DNA from: Hyphomonadaceae bacterium
Lineage (GTDB): Bacteria; Pseudomonadota; Alphaproteobacteria; Caulobacterales; Aquidulcibacteraceae
NCBI GenBank assembly: GCA_016791425.1
Contig: JAEUMQ010000007.1
Coordinates: 248,001 to 312,000, forward strand
DNA length: 64,000 bases
Direction of reading: 5' to 3'
Shown here: positions 8,818 to 19,401 of the stretch, in pieces
How the letters are laid out: every line of letters begins with the position of its first letter
Numbering within the stretch: the first letter of the stretch is position 1
Translations under genes and position numbers: made by a program
Notes under the pieces: model-generated
What the model saw: the letters and a program-made list of their open reading frames with translations, nothing else
The model's database searches: none
Told to the model about the DNA's origin: nothing

Positions 8818-9210
8818 TTACGATAGATCATGGCCCGGAAGCGCCGGGCCGTCGGACTTCGTCCAGAACACGCCGTCATTGCCGTTGTTCTTGTGCTGCA
8901 CCTTTACGTGCGCCGGATCGAGTCCGCGCAAGAGACGCGCGTTCACGCCGATTTTCGGCGCGTCCAGCAGGCCCGCGACGGTGTAGTGCGTGAAGCAGAA
9001 ACATGTCCGGCAATGATGGAATTCGAGATCGCGGTCGCCCCACATATAGATGGAGGTCGCGAGCGGCGTCGCGAACTTGACCTCGCTCTGCGGATAATAG
9101 GCCATCAGCGCGCCATAGAGCCGGCAGCGCGAGCAATTGCAGTCGAGAACCCATTCCGGAGCCTCTTCGACCTCGTAGCGCACGCCGCCGCAATGACAGG
9201 AAGCCTGCAT
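8818..9210 (-). CDS. GFA-family zinc protein (glutathione-dependent formaldehyde-activating/CENP-V fold)
   Basis: This 130-residue protein has the cysteine pattern of the Mss4-like GFA family: [11 protein letters not shown] at the N-terminus, [10 protein letters not shown] near residue 24 and a further CRTCF near residue 70. Family members bind structural zinc. Some have been linked to S-hydroxymethylglutathione formation, but most have no proven activity. The gene starts 3 bp after the sucA stop and ends 47 bp before sucB, so it is embedded in the 2-oxoglutarate dehydrogenase operon and must be co-transcribed with it. Whether it serves the complex is unknown. Confidence 0.88.
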   Translation of the reverse strand: MQASCHCGGVRYEVEEAPEWVLDCNCSRCRLYGALMAYYPQSEVKFATPLATSIYMWGDRDLEFHHCRTCFCFTHYTVAGLLDAPKIGVNARLLRGLDPAHVKVQHKNNGNDGVFWTKSDGPALPGHDLS

Positions 9211-9213
9211 CCG

Positions 9214-12156
9214 TCAGCTCAGCGCCTCATTCAGGAACGCCTCGAGCTCCTTCAGGTGCTTGCTCATCAGGCCCGAGGCCGTGGATGCCGACGCCGGCCG
9301 CCCGACATAGCGCGGGCGCTTCGCCGCCACATCGAGCCTGTCGAGCGTCAGGCAGAGCCAAGGATCGACGAAGAACCATCCGCCCATGTTCTTGGGCTCC
9401 TCCTGGCACCACACCAGCTCCGCCTTCGCAAAGCGCGACAGCTCCGCCGAGAGCGACTTGATCGGCCAGGGATAGAATTGCTCGAGCCGCAGCAGATAGA
9501 CATCGTCCACGCCGCGCTTCTCGCGCTCCTCCAGCAGGTCGTAATAGACCTTGCCCGAACACATCACCACGCGGCGGATCTCCGCATCCGGCTTAAGGCT
9601 GATCGTTGTGACGCCGCTCTTCGTCTGCGCATCGTCCCAAAGCACGCGATGGAAGCTCGTGCCCGAGCTGAAATCCTCCAGCGCCGACACGGCGCGTTTG
9701 TGCCGCAGCAGCGACTTCGGCGTCATGATCACCAGCGGCTTGCGGAACTCGCGGTGGATCTGCCGCCTGAGCACGTGAAAGTAATTCGCCGGCGTCGTGC
9801 AGTTCACGACCTGCAGATTGTCCTCCGCGCAGAGCTGCAGGAAGCGCTCCAGCCGCGCCGAGGAATGCTCCGGCCCCTGACCCTCATAGCCATGCGGCAG
9901 GAGCATCACGAGGCCGCTCATCCGCAGCCATTTCCGCTCAGCCGCCGCGATGAACTGATCGATCACCACCTGCGCGCCGTTCACGAAGTCGCCGAACTGC
10001 GCTTCCCAGATCGTCAGCGTGTTGGGATCGGCGAGCGAATAGCCGTACTCGAACCCGAGCACCGCTTCTTCAGAGAGAAGCGAATCGATCACCTCGTAAT
10101 GCGCCTGCCCGGGCCGGATATGGTTGAGCGGCGTGTAGCGCTCTTCCGTGTTCTGATCGATGAAGTGCGAATGGCGTTGGCTGAACGTGCCGCGGCAGGA
10201 ATCCTGCCCCGACAGCCGCACATGGAAGCCTTCATCGAGCAGCGTCCCGAACGCCAGGTGCTCGCCGGTCGACCAGTCGAGGTTCTGCCCCTCCTCGATC
10301 GCCTTGCGGCGCGCCTCGATCACGCGCTGCACGGTCTTGTGCATGGCGAAGTTCTGCGGGATCTCGGTGATGGCGCGCCCGATCTCCTTGAGCTTCGGCA
10401 GCGTGACCGCCGTCTTGCCGCGCCGGTCGTCGTCTTCCGGCAGGCCGAAGCCGGTCCACGCGCCGTCGAGCCAATCGGACTTGTTCGGCTGGTAGCCCTT
10501 CGCGGCCTCGAACTCCGCGTCGAGGAAGTCCTCGAACTCCTTCACCCATTGCCCGACATCGTCCGCCGAGGCGACGCCCTCGCCGATCAAACGATCCGTA
10601 TAAAGAGTGAGCGTCGCGGGATGATCTTTGATGCGCCGGTACATCAGCGGCTGCGTCATCGTCGGATCGTCGCCTTCGTTGTGACCGAAGCGCCGATAGC
10701 AGAACATGTCGATGACGACGTCCTTGCCGAATTTCTGCCGGTACTCCGTCGCCACCTTCGCCGCATACGTCACCGCCTCGGGATCATCCCCGTTGCAGTG
10801 GAAGATCGGCGCCTGCACCATGAGCGCGACATCCGACGGATAGGGCGAGGAGCGCGAATAGCGCGGCGCCGTCGTGAAGCCGATCTGGTTGTTCACGATG
10901 AAATGGATCGTCCCGCCGGTGCGGTAGCCGCGCAGGCCCGAGAGCGCGAAGCATTCCGCCACCACGCCCTGGCCCGCGAACGCCGCATCGCCATGGATCA
11001 GCAGCGGCAGGACGCGCTGGCGCAGCGCGAACAAATCCTCCTTGTCGTCCCATTTCTGCACCGCGGCCTGCTTGGCGCGCGCCTTGCCGAGCACGACCGG
11101 GTTGACGATCTCCAGGTGCGACGGGTTTGCCGTCAGCGACAGGTGCACCTCGTTGCCGTCGAACGAGCGGTCGCTGGAGGCGCCCATGTGATACTTCACA
11201 TCGCCGGAGCCTTCGACGGTCGATGATCCGCCTTTGAACTCGTGGAAGATCACCTGGTAGGGTTTGCCCATCACCGCCGCGAGCACGTTGAGGCGTCCGC
11301 GGTGCGGCATGCCGAGCACGATCTCTTCCACGCCCTCCGCGCCGCCGCGCTTGATGATCTGCTCCAGCGCCGGGATCATCGCCTCGCCGCCGTCGAGCCC
11401 GAACCGCTTCGTGCCCGGAAAGCGCTTGTGCGCGAACTTCTCGAACACTTCCGCTTCCAGAAGCTTCTTCAGGATCGCGCGCTTGCCTTCGTCGGTGAAC
11501 GCGACGCCCTTGTCCGGCCCCTCGATGCGCTCCTGGATCCAGGCCTTCTCGGCCGGATCGGTGATGTGCATGAACTCCACGGCGAACGTGCCGCAATACG
11601 TGCGCTCCAGAATCTCGCGCATCTGCCGCACGCTGGCGCTCTCAAGCCCCAGATAGCCGTCGATGAAGATCGGCCGGTCGAGATCGCCGGCGCCGAAGCC
11701 GTAGGTTTCCGGCTCGAACTCCTGCGCGTCCTTCGGCCCCTCGATGCCGAGCGGATCGAGGTTCGCCGCGTAATGCCCGCGCGTCCGATAGGCGCGGATC
11801 ATCATGATTGCGCGGATCGAGTCGCGCGCCGCCGATTGCACGTCCACGATCGAGGCCTGCGGCATGCGCGCGCGCACTTTGCGCACGATGTCGCGTTCGC
11901 CCCCGCCCCATTCCCGCTCGACCGCCTCGCCCAGCGATTCCCGCCGCCCCCAGGAGGGCCCTTCCACTGCTTTCTGCACGGTGTCGGGCGCGTCCCGCAT
12001 GCCTTGGAAAATCGCGCGCCACGAAGGATCGACCGAGTTGGGATCGTCCAGGAAGCGCGCGTGCATCTCTTCCACGTAGGCCGCGTTGGCGCCGTAGAGG
12101 AAGCTCGAGTCCAGAAGGGCCGTATTGGGCAAGCTGCGGGGGGCGTCATCCGCCAT
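9214..12156 (-). CDS. sucA: 2-oxoglutarate dehydrogenase E1 component
   Basis: This 980-residue thiamine-diphosphate enzyme decarboxylates 2-oxoglutarate and succinylates E2. The N-terminal E2-binding stretch is present (SSFLYGANAAYVEEMH, about 15-30). Conserved blocks include GMPHRGRLNVLAA near residue 285, HGDAAFAGQGVVAE near 390, the FGHNEGDDP metal/TPP region near 495 and HGYEGQGPEHSSARLERF near 755. Length agrees with SucA. The start was set at the ATG at 12156, preceded by GAAGAGG; an upstream in-frame codon at 12192 would add 12 residues that look non-conserved. It is followed by a GFA-type gene and sucB; sucD lies 180 bp upstream. Confidence 0.97.
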   Translation of the reverse strand: MADDAPRSLPNTALLDSSFLYGANAAYVEEMHARFLDDPNSVDPSWRAIFQGMRDAPDTVQKAVEGPSWGRRESLGEAVEREWGGGERDIVRKVRARMPQASIVDVQSAARDSIRAIMMIRAYRTRGHYAANLDPLGIEGPKDAQEFEPETYGFGAGDLDRPIFIDGYLGLESASVRQMREILERTYCGTFAVEFMHITDPAEKAWIQERIEGPDKGVAFTDEGKRAILKKLLEAEVFEKFAHKRFPGTKRFGLDGGEAMIPALEQIIKRGGAEGVEEIVLGMPHRGRLNVLAAVMGKPYQVIFHEFKGGSSTVEGSGDVKYHMGASSDRSFDGNEVHLSLTANPSHLEIVNPVVLGKARAKQAAVQKWDDKEDLFALRQRVLPLLIHGDAAFAGQGVVAECFALSGLRGYRTGGTIHFIVNNQIGFTTAPRYSRSSPYPSDVALMVQAPIFHCNGDDPEAVTYAAKVATEYRQKFGKDVVIDMFCYRRFGHNEGDDPTMTQPLMYRRIKDHPATLTLYTDRLIGEGVASADDVGQWVKEFEDFLDAEFEAAKGYQPNKSDWLDGAWTGFGLPEDDDRRGKTAVTLPKLKEIGRAITEIPQNFAMHKTVQRVIEARRKAIEEGQNLDWSTGEHLAFGTLLDEGFHVRLSGQDSCRGTFSQRHSHFIDQNTEERYTPLNHIRPGQAHYEVIDSLLSEEAVLGFEYGYSLADPNTLTIWEAQFGDFVNGAQVVIDQFIAAAERKWLRMSGLVMLLPHGYEGQGPEHSSARLERFLQLCAEDNLQVVNCTTPANYFHVLRRQIHREFRKPLVIMTPKSLLRHKRAVSALEDFSSGTSFHRVLWDDAQTKSGVTTISLKPDAEIRRVVMCSGKVYYDLLEEREKRGVDDVYLLRLEQFYPWPIKSLSAELSRFAKAELVWCQEEPKNMGGWFFVDPWLCLTLDRLDVAAKRPRYVGRPASASTASGLMSKHLKELEAFLNEALS

Positions 12157-12335
12157 GGAAACCTCTTCGCCAATATGGGGTCCCGAACGCAATTTCGGGA
12201 TTGCGGGCGCTTCTTGCGACCCGGAAGCGAAGACGCCGTTCTAGGCTGCGTTGCCCCGGGTTTGAAGGGGCCGAAGCCGCAGACCTCCTCTTCGCTGCAT
12301 CGCCTGACGCCGTTTTTATCAACCGGCGCCGGACG

Positions 12336-13220
12336 TCACCCGGCGAGCAGCTCCTTCATCGTCCGCCCGATCGCCGCCGGATGCGGCGCGATCCTGATTC
12401 CAGCCGCCTCCATCGCCGCCACCTTCGAGGCCGCGTCGCCTTTGCCCCCGGAGATGATCGCCCCGGCATGGCCCATCCGCCGACCGGGCGGCGCCGTCCG
12501 CCCCGCGATGAACCCCACGACCGGCTTGCCGCGCCCGCTCCTGGCTTCGTCGGCCAAAAACTGGGCCGCGTCCTCCTCGGCGCTGCCGCCGATCTCGCCG
12601 ATCATCACGATCGCCTGGGTGTCCTTGTCGGCCAGGAACAACTCCAGCATCGCGATGAATTCAGTGCCTTTTACCGGATCGCCGCCGATCCCGACCGCCG
12701 TCGTCTGGCCCAGGGCCTCGTTCGTGGTCTGGAAGACCGCCTCATAGGTCAGCGTCCCTGACCTGGAAACCACGCCAATCGACCCCTTGGAGAAGATCTG
12801 CCCGGGCATGATCCCGATCTTGCACGCCCCCGGCGTCAGCACCCCCGGGCAATTGGGCCCAATCAGCCGCGACTTCGATTTGTCGAGCTTCGCCTTCACC
12901 CGCACCATGTCGAGCACCGGGATGCCCTCGGTGATGCAGACGATGAGCGGAATCTCCGCCTCGATCGCCTCCTCGATCGCCGCCGCCGCGCCGATCGGCG
13001 GCACATAGATCACGCTGGCGTCCGCGCCCACCCGCTCCTTTGCCTCGGCAACCGTGTCGAACACCGGCAGCCCGAGGTGCCGCTGCCCGCCCTTTCCGGG
13101 GCTGACCCCGCCGGTCATCATCGTGCCGTAGGCGATCGCCTGCTCCGAATGGAACGTACCGTTCCGCCCGGTGAAGCCTTGGCAGATCACCCGGGTGAGG
13201 GCGTTCACGAGAATGGACAT
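12336..13220 (-). CDS. sucD: Succinyl-CoA synthetase alpha subunit
   Basis: This 294-residue protein carries the CoA-binding domain ([21 protein letters not shown] at the start, then [16 protein letters not shown]) and the ligase domain. The phosphorylated active-site histidine lies in [13 protein letters not shown] near residue 246. The start MSILVN matches the family; upstream in-frame sequence is not conserved. It forms a heterodimer or heterotetramer with SucC to make ATP or GTP from succinyl-CoA. Unusually, sucC is not adjacent: about 2.2 kb holding a flavoprotein gene and a small unknown gene separate them on the same strand. sucA follows downstream. Confidence 0.97.
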   Translation of the reverse strand: MSILVNALTRVICQGFTGRNGTFHSEQAIAYGTMMTGGVSPGKGGQRHLGLPVFDTVAEAKERVGADASVIYVPPIGAAAAIEEAIEAEIPLIVCITEGIPVLDMVRVKAKLDKSKSRLIGPNCPGVLTPGACKIGIMPGQIFSKGSIGVVSRSGTLTYEAVFQTTNEALGQTTAVGIGGDPVKGTEFIAMLELFLADKDTQAIVMIGEIGGSAEEDAAQFLADEARSGRGKPVVGFIAGRTAPPGRRMGHAGAIISGGKGDAASKVAAMEAAGIRIAPHPAAIGRTMKELLAG

Positions 13221-13342
13221 GCGCTGGGGACCGCTCCGAGTCTGAAGGGCCGAGTCTGACGGCCGGGTCCGGTGGGACGGCATGTCCTAGCCAAGACTTC
13301 CCGCGGGCGCAAAGCCGCGAAAATCGCGGCGCCGGTATGCCC

Positions 13343-14920
13343 TCAGCTCGGCCGCATCCCCTTCGGCCAGATGCCCTGCTTCCCGGGCGACAGGATGCCG
13401 TTCGGATCGAGTGCATCCTTGATCCGTTCGTTGAACCGCCGCAGCGCGTGGTTGTTGAAATCGTATTGCTCGAGCGCGAGGTCCATGAAGTCGAGGTGCG
13501 CGCGATATTCGCCGTATCCGTGCTTCGCCGCCTCCACAACCAGCGCCTTCGAGGCGTCGTACGCGCGCTTCGTCTGCGCCTCGTCCTTGGTGTCGAACAC
13601 CACGAGGCAAATGTGCAGGAAGCAGCGCGGCTGGCAGATGATCGCGGCGCTGTAGTCCAGCCCGAACTTCGCCAGCCCCGCGCTCACCAGGTCGCGCACC
13701 TTCCTGGCGTGCGCGCCCGTGAGGGGCGCCGCTGGCGAGAAGCCGATATGCCCACCCTCCTCGCCGCCATACCACTTCGTCATCTGGTTGAAGTCGATCG
13801 ACGGAATGCCCGCCTGCACCTGCTCGTTCGGGTTCTCCAGCTTCGCCGGCAGATTGGCCCCGTCGAAATCGGACACCGTCAGCTCGGCGCCGGCAATGCG
13901 CGCAAACGCCTCGCGCGCCTGAGCGATCTGCTGCTCCACGAGCTTGTCGCGCCCATAGAACGCGAACCGCGACACCCACCGCCCCAAGCCCGGCTGCGAC
14001 GCGATCTTGTCGATCGCCGCCTCCGGCAACGCGCTCTCCCCCGTGTGCCAATCCTTGCGCGAAGACAGCGCCGAGGCTGCACACACCGCGTTGAGGATCA
14101 TCGGATGGTTCTGGATCACCCGCTCCAGCAGCAGCGGCCGCACGGTGTCCACGATCTTCGCCAGATCGCTTTCGTTCCGCGTCGTCAGCCAGCATGGGCT
14201 GTAGCGTTCCGGCTGCGGGCTGAGCCACACGCCCATCTTCGTCACGATGCCGAAATTTGACTGCATGAAGAGCCCGTCCGCCGACGGCCCAAGCCCCCGC
14301 TTGTAGACGTGCCATGCCTTGGAATCGCCCATCGCGCCCATGCCGGTGCGCAGCACGTCGCCGCTCGCGAGCACCACTTCCATGCCGCATTGTGAATCCG
14401 GATGGTTCCCGGTCGTCGTGTAGCCAAGCCCATGATCGAGCGTGTTTCCGATCACGCTGCCCCACCCGAGATCCGGCACGGACATCCAGAGCTTCGCGCC
14501 CTCTTTCTTGATCGCCTCGTAGAGATCGAAGAACGACACGCCCGGCTCCACAACCGCGTACGCGCACTCCTCGTTCACCTCGAGCACCCGGTTCATCCGC
14601 CGCAGATTGAGGATCACGCCGCCCTTCACGCGCGGCGCCGCGCCGCCATAGCCGTTGTTGCGGCCCTGCGAGCTCGTCCAGAGTGGAATCTTGTGCTCGT
14701 TCGCGATGCGCAGGATCGCCTGAATCTCTTCGACGCTCTTCGGCTGCAACACCGCCGACGCCTCGAACGCATCCCAGCTCGCGAACGCGAACGGATCGCG
14801 CCATTCCCTGAGCTTCGCCGGATCGGTGATCACATGCGCCGCGCCGATCTCACCGGCGAGCTGGCCAAGCGCGCGCTCGAACTGCGATTCACTCAAGCTC
14901 GCCGGCAGCACCCGACCCAT
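13343..14920 (-). CDS. FAD-linked oxidoreductase, vanillyl-alcohol oxidase / p-cresol methylhydroxylase type
   Basis: This 525-residue flavoprotein has a PCMH-type FAD-binding domain at about residues 20-250. Motifs include SSQGRNNGYGGAAPRVKGG near residue 75, VVEPGVSFFDLYEA near 118 and the FAD-loop DLGWGSVIGNTLDHGLGYT near 150. The C-terminal VAO substrate domain follows, with QPRCFLHICLVVFDT near 430. The family oxidises 4-alkylphenols such as p-cresol, eugenol or vanillyl alcohol, often with covalently bound FAD. No cytochrome subunit, the usual partner of p-cresol methylhydroxylase, is adjacent, so an oxidase-type or free dehydrogenase is more likely. It sits between sucD and sucC on the same strand. 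The real substrate is unknown. Confidence 0.88.
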   Translation of the reverse strand: MGRVLPASLSESQFERALGQLAGEIGAAHVITDPAKLREWRDPFAFASWDAFEASAVLQPKSVEEIQAILRIANEHKIPLWTSSQGRNNGYGGAAPRVKGGVILNLRRMNRVLEVNEECAYAVVEPGVSFFDLYEAIKKEGAKLWMSVPDLGWGSVIGNTLDHGLGYTTTGNHPDSQCGMEVVLASGDVLRTGMGAMGDSKAWHVYKRGLGPSADGLFMQSNFGIVTKMGVWLSPQPERYSPCWLTTRNESDLAKIVDTVRPLLLERVIQNHPMILNAVCAASALSSRKDWHTGESALPEAAIDKIASQPGLGRWVSRFAFYGRDKLVEQQIAQAREAFARIAGAELTVSDFDGANLPAKLENPNEQVQAGIPSIDFNQMTKWYGGEEGGHIGFSPAAPLTGAHARKVRDLVSAGLAKFGLDYSAAIICQPRCFLHICLVVFDTKDEAQTKRAYDASKALVVEAAKHGYGEYRAHLDFMDLALEQYDFNNHALRRFNERIKDALDPNGILSPGKQGIWPKGMRPS

Positions 14921-15032
14921 GAACGCCTCCCACGCGCCTCGTCTCCGCGAAGCTCATGCCCATTCTACGGGACCCTGATATGCATGGAAAGGTCACTGCC
15001 CCCGGCAAGCCGCAGAACGCAACCGCGAAGCC

Positions 15033-15377
15033 TCAAGCGTCCGGGAGCTTACGAAGCGCGGCCAACACCTCGTCGGTGTAAAGGATGTCGCCGTTCCAAA
15101 AATCCACGATCACGTCTCGATTGAGGTCGATCCAGGCGCGCACCAGCGCCAAATCCGCCGCCGCGAGATCTCCAGCCATTACTTGGACGTCTGGCCGCAC
15201 GGAAACGCTCGCAGCGAAATCGCGCGCACGAGGTCCCGAGGAGACCTTCACGCGCACATCATGGCGCGCATTCCCCTTCTCCGAAATCCAGACGATGAAC
15301 GGCAAGCCGGTGATCTCGGGCCGGACGTTCGCCATCTCGAACAGCCCTTCGTCCTCGATGATCTGGCCGGAATCCAT
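15033..15377 (-). CDS. Small conserved-looking protein of unknown function
   Basis: This 114-residue soluble protein has no recognised catalytic motif. Its middle reads [21 protein letters not shown] and its C-terminal part [22 protein letters not shown], followed by [13 protein letters not shown] recall similar small proteins of GC-rich proteobacteria and a possible resemblance to DUF4160-like proteins, but this is not certain. It begins 31 bp after sucC and precedes the flavoprotein gene on the same strand, so it lies within the interrupted sucC-sucD interval. Function should not be inferred from that position. Confidence 0.72.
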   Translation of the reverse strand: MDSGQIIEDEGLFEMANVRPEITGLPFIVWISEKGNARHDVRVKVSSGPRARDFAASVSVRPDVQVMAGDLAAADLALVRAWIDLNRDVIVDFWNGDILYTDEVLAALRKLPDA

Positions 15378-15408
15378 TTCTCAAATCTAGAACAAACCGG
15401 ACACAAAG

Positions 15409-16602
<1,194 letters not shown>

Positions 16603-16678
16603 CTGGTCCCCAATGGCGTGTCGCGCAGGCCGCGCATCTCGAAGAGTTGGAAGGGCTTATCCGCGCCCAAGACGCTAT

Positions 16679-17941
16679 TCAACGGCCGGCTTCAACGCCT
16701 GCCTCTGCGACCTTGGCGCCGGTCTCTCCTCCATAGGCGATCTCCGCCGCCGCGACGCTGGTCGTCGCCTGGTCGGCATAGACCTCTTTCTCCGAGGTCT
16801 TCGGCGCCTCGCGCACAAACCCGCGCCAATACATCGCGCCGGTCAGCGCCACCGCCGCGAGCCCGGCGAACCAGAAGATGCCGCGCCCACCCAGAACGTC
16901 GATGACGATGCCGACCACCGCCGGCCCCGCGATCGACCCGCTCGCCCACACAAACAAGAGCCCGCTTGTCGATTGCGCGATGCGGCCATGCTCGGCGCGG
17001 TCCGCCATGTGCGCCACCGCGATCCCATAGAACGAAAGGGCGCCTGCGCCCCAAACGCCGAACAACAGCATCGCGCCCCACATCGGCACGAGGTCCCGGA
17101 ACACCGCGAGCCCCAGCGCCGCCGCCGCCGACAGCCCCGTGAGCATCGCGATCACCAGCCGGCGGTCCATGCGGTCCGAGAGCCGTCCGGCGGGCCATTG
17201 CAGGATCAGCGACCCGACCCACGCCGCCGAATAGAACGCCGTCGCCGCCGCCGCGCCGAATCGCTCCGCCGCATAGAGCGGCGCAAGCGCCAGCACGCCG
17301 GAATTGATGAACCCCGCCCCGAACACGGCGACCACCGCCGCCGGCGCCGTGCGGAATTGCTCCCGGATCGCCAGCGGCTGCGCCTGCGGCGGCGCCGGCT
17401 GCGCAGCGGCGGTGAAGCACACCGGCACCAGCGAGATCGCCGCGATCCCCGCCGCGATCATCCACGGCTCCGGCGACCCGATCGGAAACCCGATCGCGAA
17501 CATCGGCCCGACCGCAAGCGCCGCCTTGGTCGCCACCATGTAGACGCCGATCACGTGCCCGCGCTCGTTCTTGCCGATCGACGAGGAAAGCCAGCTCTCC
17601 ACCGCCGCGAACATGAGCGCCATCGCGACGCCGCCGATCAGCCGCGCCGTCCCCCAGGCGAACACCGTCGCCGCCCCATGCAGAGCCAGGGTCGTCACCG
17701 AGAAGATCGCGGCGCTCGCCGCGAACACCCGGATGTGCCCCACCCGCGCCAGCATCGTCGTCGCGCCGAAAGCGCCCAGCATGTACCCGGCCGAATAGGC
17801 CGCCGCGACGAACCCGAGCGCCGACCGCGAATGCCCATCCGCCGTGAACGCGAGCGGAATCTGCACCCCGAGCAGCCCCTGGCCGATCTGCAGGATCGTG
17901 ACCGCTGCGATCAGCGCTGCGACGTTCTGGAGCGAGACCAT
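16679..17941 (-). CDS. MFS transporter
   Basis: This 420-residue inner-membrane protein has about 12 transmembrane helices. Around residue 80 a shortened form of motif A is present, and in the second half the copy GRLSDRMDRRLVI near residue 245 is clear. The N-terminal segment (LIAAVTILQIGQGLLGVQIPLAF) and the YMLGAFGATTMLARVGHI stretch recall the YcaD/UMF-like branch of MFS proteins. The C-terminal tail of about 40 residues is hydrophilic and acidic. The substrate is unknown. It is separated from sucC by 76 bp and from the DUF2306 gene upstream by 57 bp, all on the minus strand. Confidence 0.88.
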   Translation of the reverse strand: MVSLQNVAALIAAVTILQIGQGLLGVQIPLAFTADGHSRSALGFVAAAYSAGYMLGAFGATTMLARVGHIRVFAASAAIFSVTTLALHGAATVFAWGTARLIGGVAMALMFAAVESWLSSSIGKNERGHVIGVYMVATKAALAVGPMFAIGFPIGSPEPWMIAAGIAAISLVPVCFTAAAQPAPPQAQPLAIREQFRTAPAAVVAVFGAGFINSGVLALAPLYAAERFGAAAATAFYSAAWVGSLILQWPAGRLSDRMDRRLVIAMLTGLSAAAALGLAVFRDLVPMWGAMLLFGVWGAGALSFYGIAVAHMADRAEHGRIAQSTSGLLFVWASGSIAGPAVVGIVIDVLGGRGIFWFAGLAAVALTGAMYWRGFVREAPKTSEKEVYADQATTSVAAAEIAYGGETGAKVAEAGVEAGR

Positions 17942-17998
17942 GCGCGGCTGTCTTAAGCTGCGCCGCCCAGCGAAAGCAGCCCCACCCGAAGAAACTTG

Positions 17999-18532
17999 TC
18001 AGCCGAGGAACAGCCGCCACATCAGCCGCCCCGGCAAGAAGGTCAGCGCCCCGGCGAGCACCAGTCCGCCTAGGAAAAGCCCGGTCATGACGCCCCGGTG
18101 AGTGCGCACGCCCTTCCGGCGGATCGCCGCGATCCCCAGCGGCAGCGCCACGATCGTCCAGCCGCTGAACAGGTGCAGGACGCTCAGCGCGCCGTCATTG
18201 AGATCGGTGATGAACAGGCTGGAGATCGCGGTCGCCGCCATCGCGACGGTCCACGCCCACCCCAGGGTCCTGTGGAAACCTGTCCCCTTCGGCTTGAGCA
18301 TGATCGCCGATCCGATCGCCAGCGCCGTCGCCGCGGCGAGCACATGAACCTGCACCTTGAGCGGCTCGCCCGCCCACAGCGCTGCATCAGGCCAATGCGG
18401 CGAGACCTTCACCTGCGCCAGACGCCCCAGCGACGGCCCGATCGCCGCCGCCAGGATCGCCGCCGTCGCGCCCCAGGCGATGAGGGGAATCCGATTCCGA
18501 ACCATCCACGCGCTGACGGCCGTTTGTTGCAT
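17999..18532 (-). CDS. DUF2306-type membrane protein
   Basis: This 177-residue protein has about five hydrophobic segments. The family features seen are the KVQVHVLAAATALAIG helix near residue 60, KGTGFHRTLGWAWTVAMA with conserved His and Trp near 83, FITDLNDGALSVLHLFSGWTIV near 108, and KGVRTHRGVMTGLFLGGLVLAG near 140. Conserved histidines in helices suggest heme or quinone contacts in the family, but no function is established. The ATG has GGGAGG five bases upstream. Its start lies 27 bp from that of a divergent membrane-bound LytTR regulator, so regulation of this gene by that protein is a fair inference. Confidence 0.82.
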   Translation of the reverse strand: MQQTAVSAWMVRNRIPLIAWGATAAILAAAIGPSLGRLAQVKVSPHWPDAALWAGEPLKVQVHVLAAATALAIGSAIMLKPKGTGFHRTLGWAWTVAMAATAISSLFITDLNDGALSVLHLFSGWTIVALPLGIAAIRRKGVRTHRGVMTGLFLGGLVLAGALTFLPGRLMWRLFLG

Positions 18533-18558
18533 CCAAGCCTCCCAAGGTGAGCGCCTGG

Positions 18559-19401
18559 ATGCTTGCGAACGCCGTTCGCGCTATGCGAGCGCGGATGCGC
18601 GAACCGGCCGCCCCCCTACGTCAATCGCAGACGCCTGCCGTTCGCGCTTCGTGGCCGGCATTCCTCAGCCGTGACGCGCTCTTGCGAAACCTGGCCGTCA
18701 CCGCCGCGGCCGCGCTCTTCCTCGCCTTCGTCGGGGCTTTCGGCATCCCGGGCTCATTTCTCCGTCGCTTGGCCTTCTGGCTGCCCGGCATGATCCTGGC
18801 CGGGATTGTCGGCAGCACGCTGACCTATGCGCTCAGCCTCATTCCGGCGCTGCGTCGCAATCTCTGGCTCTTCGTCGCGGCCGCCGTCATCGCCATGACG
18901 CCGCCGGCCACGGTGCTGATCTGGGTCTATTGGTGCTGGAGCTACGCCCAGCCGCTCGACGGCAGGATGCTGGTGAACATCGCGCCCGGCGTCTTCGTCG
19001 TCTCGCTCGCGATCACCGCGATCCATGTCATCCTCAACCGCGCCGGCCCCGCAACGCACGCGCCGCCGGCCGGCGCCGAGCCCAAACCCGTCCGCTTCCT
19101 GGATCGCCTGCCCCCAAAGCTGCGCGGCGCCGACCTCTACGCCGTGGAAGCCGAGGACCATTATCTGCGCCTGCACACGTCCAGGGGCTCGGACCTCATT
19201 CTCTTCCGCCTCGCCGACGCCATCGCCGAGCTCGACGGCCTGGAGGGCGCGCAGGTGCATCGCTCCTGGTGGATCGCCCGCGACGGCGTGGAAGACATTG
19301 TCCGCGACAATGGCCGCGTCTCGCTGAAGCTTAAGTCCGGCGCGCTTGCGCCCGTGAGCCGCCCGAACGTGCGCGCCCTCAAGGACGCGGGCTGGTTCTA
19401 G
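18559..19401 (+). CDS. Membrane-anchored LytTR-domain transcriptional regulator
   Basis: This 280-residue protein has about four transmembrane helices (about residues 45-170) and a C-terminal LytTR DNA-binding domain (about 185-280). The domain includes LYAVEAEDHYLRLHTS near residue 193, the QVHRSWWIARDGV block near 233, and RVSLKLKSGALAPVSRPN at the end. LytTR proteins bind direct-repeat DNA sites through extended beta strands. There is no receiver domain, so input is probably sensed by the membrane part. The ATG is preceded by AAGGTGAG; an in-frame GTG at 18547 would add four residues. The gene is divergent from the DUF2306 gene. Its 3' end overlaps the convergent GNAT gene by 23 bp. Confidence 0.87.
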   Translation: MLANAVRAMRARMREPAAPLRQSQTPAVRASWPAFLSRDALLRNLAVTAAAALFLAFVGAFGIPGSFLRRLAFWLPGMILAGIVGSTLTYALSLIPALRRNLWLFVAAAVIAMTPPATVLIWVYWCWSYAQPLDGRMLVNIAPGVFVVSLAITAIHVILNRAGPATHAPPAGAEPKPVRFLDRLPPKLRGADLYAVEAEDHYLRLHTSRGSDLILFRLADAIAELDGLEGAQVHRSWWIARDGVEDIVRDNGRVSLKLKSGALAPVSRPNVRALKDAGWF

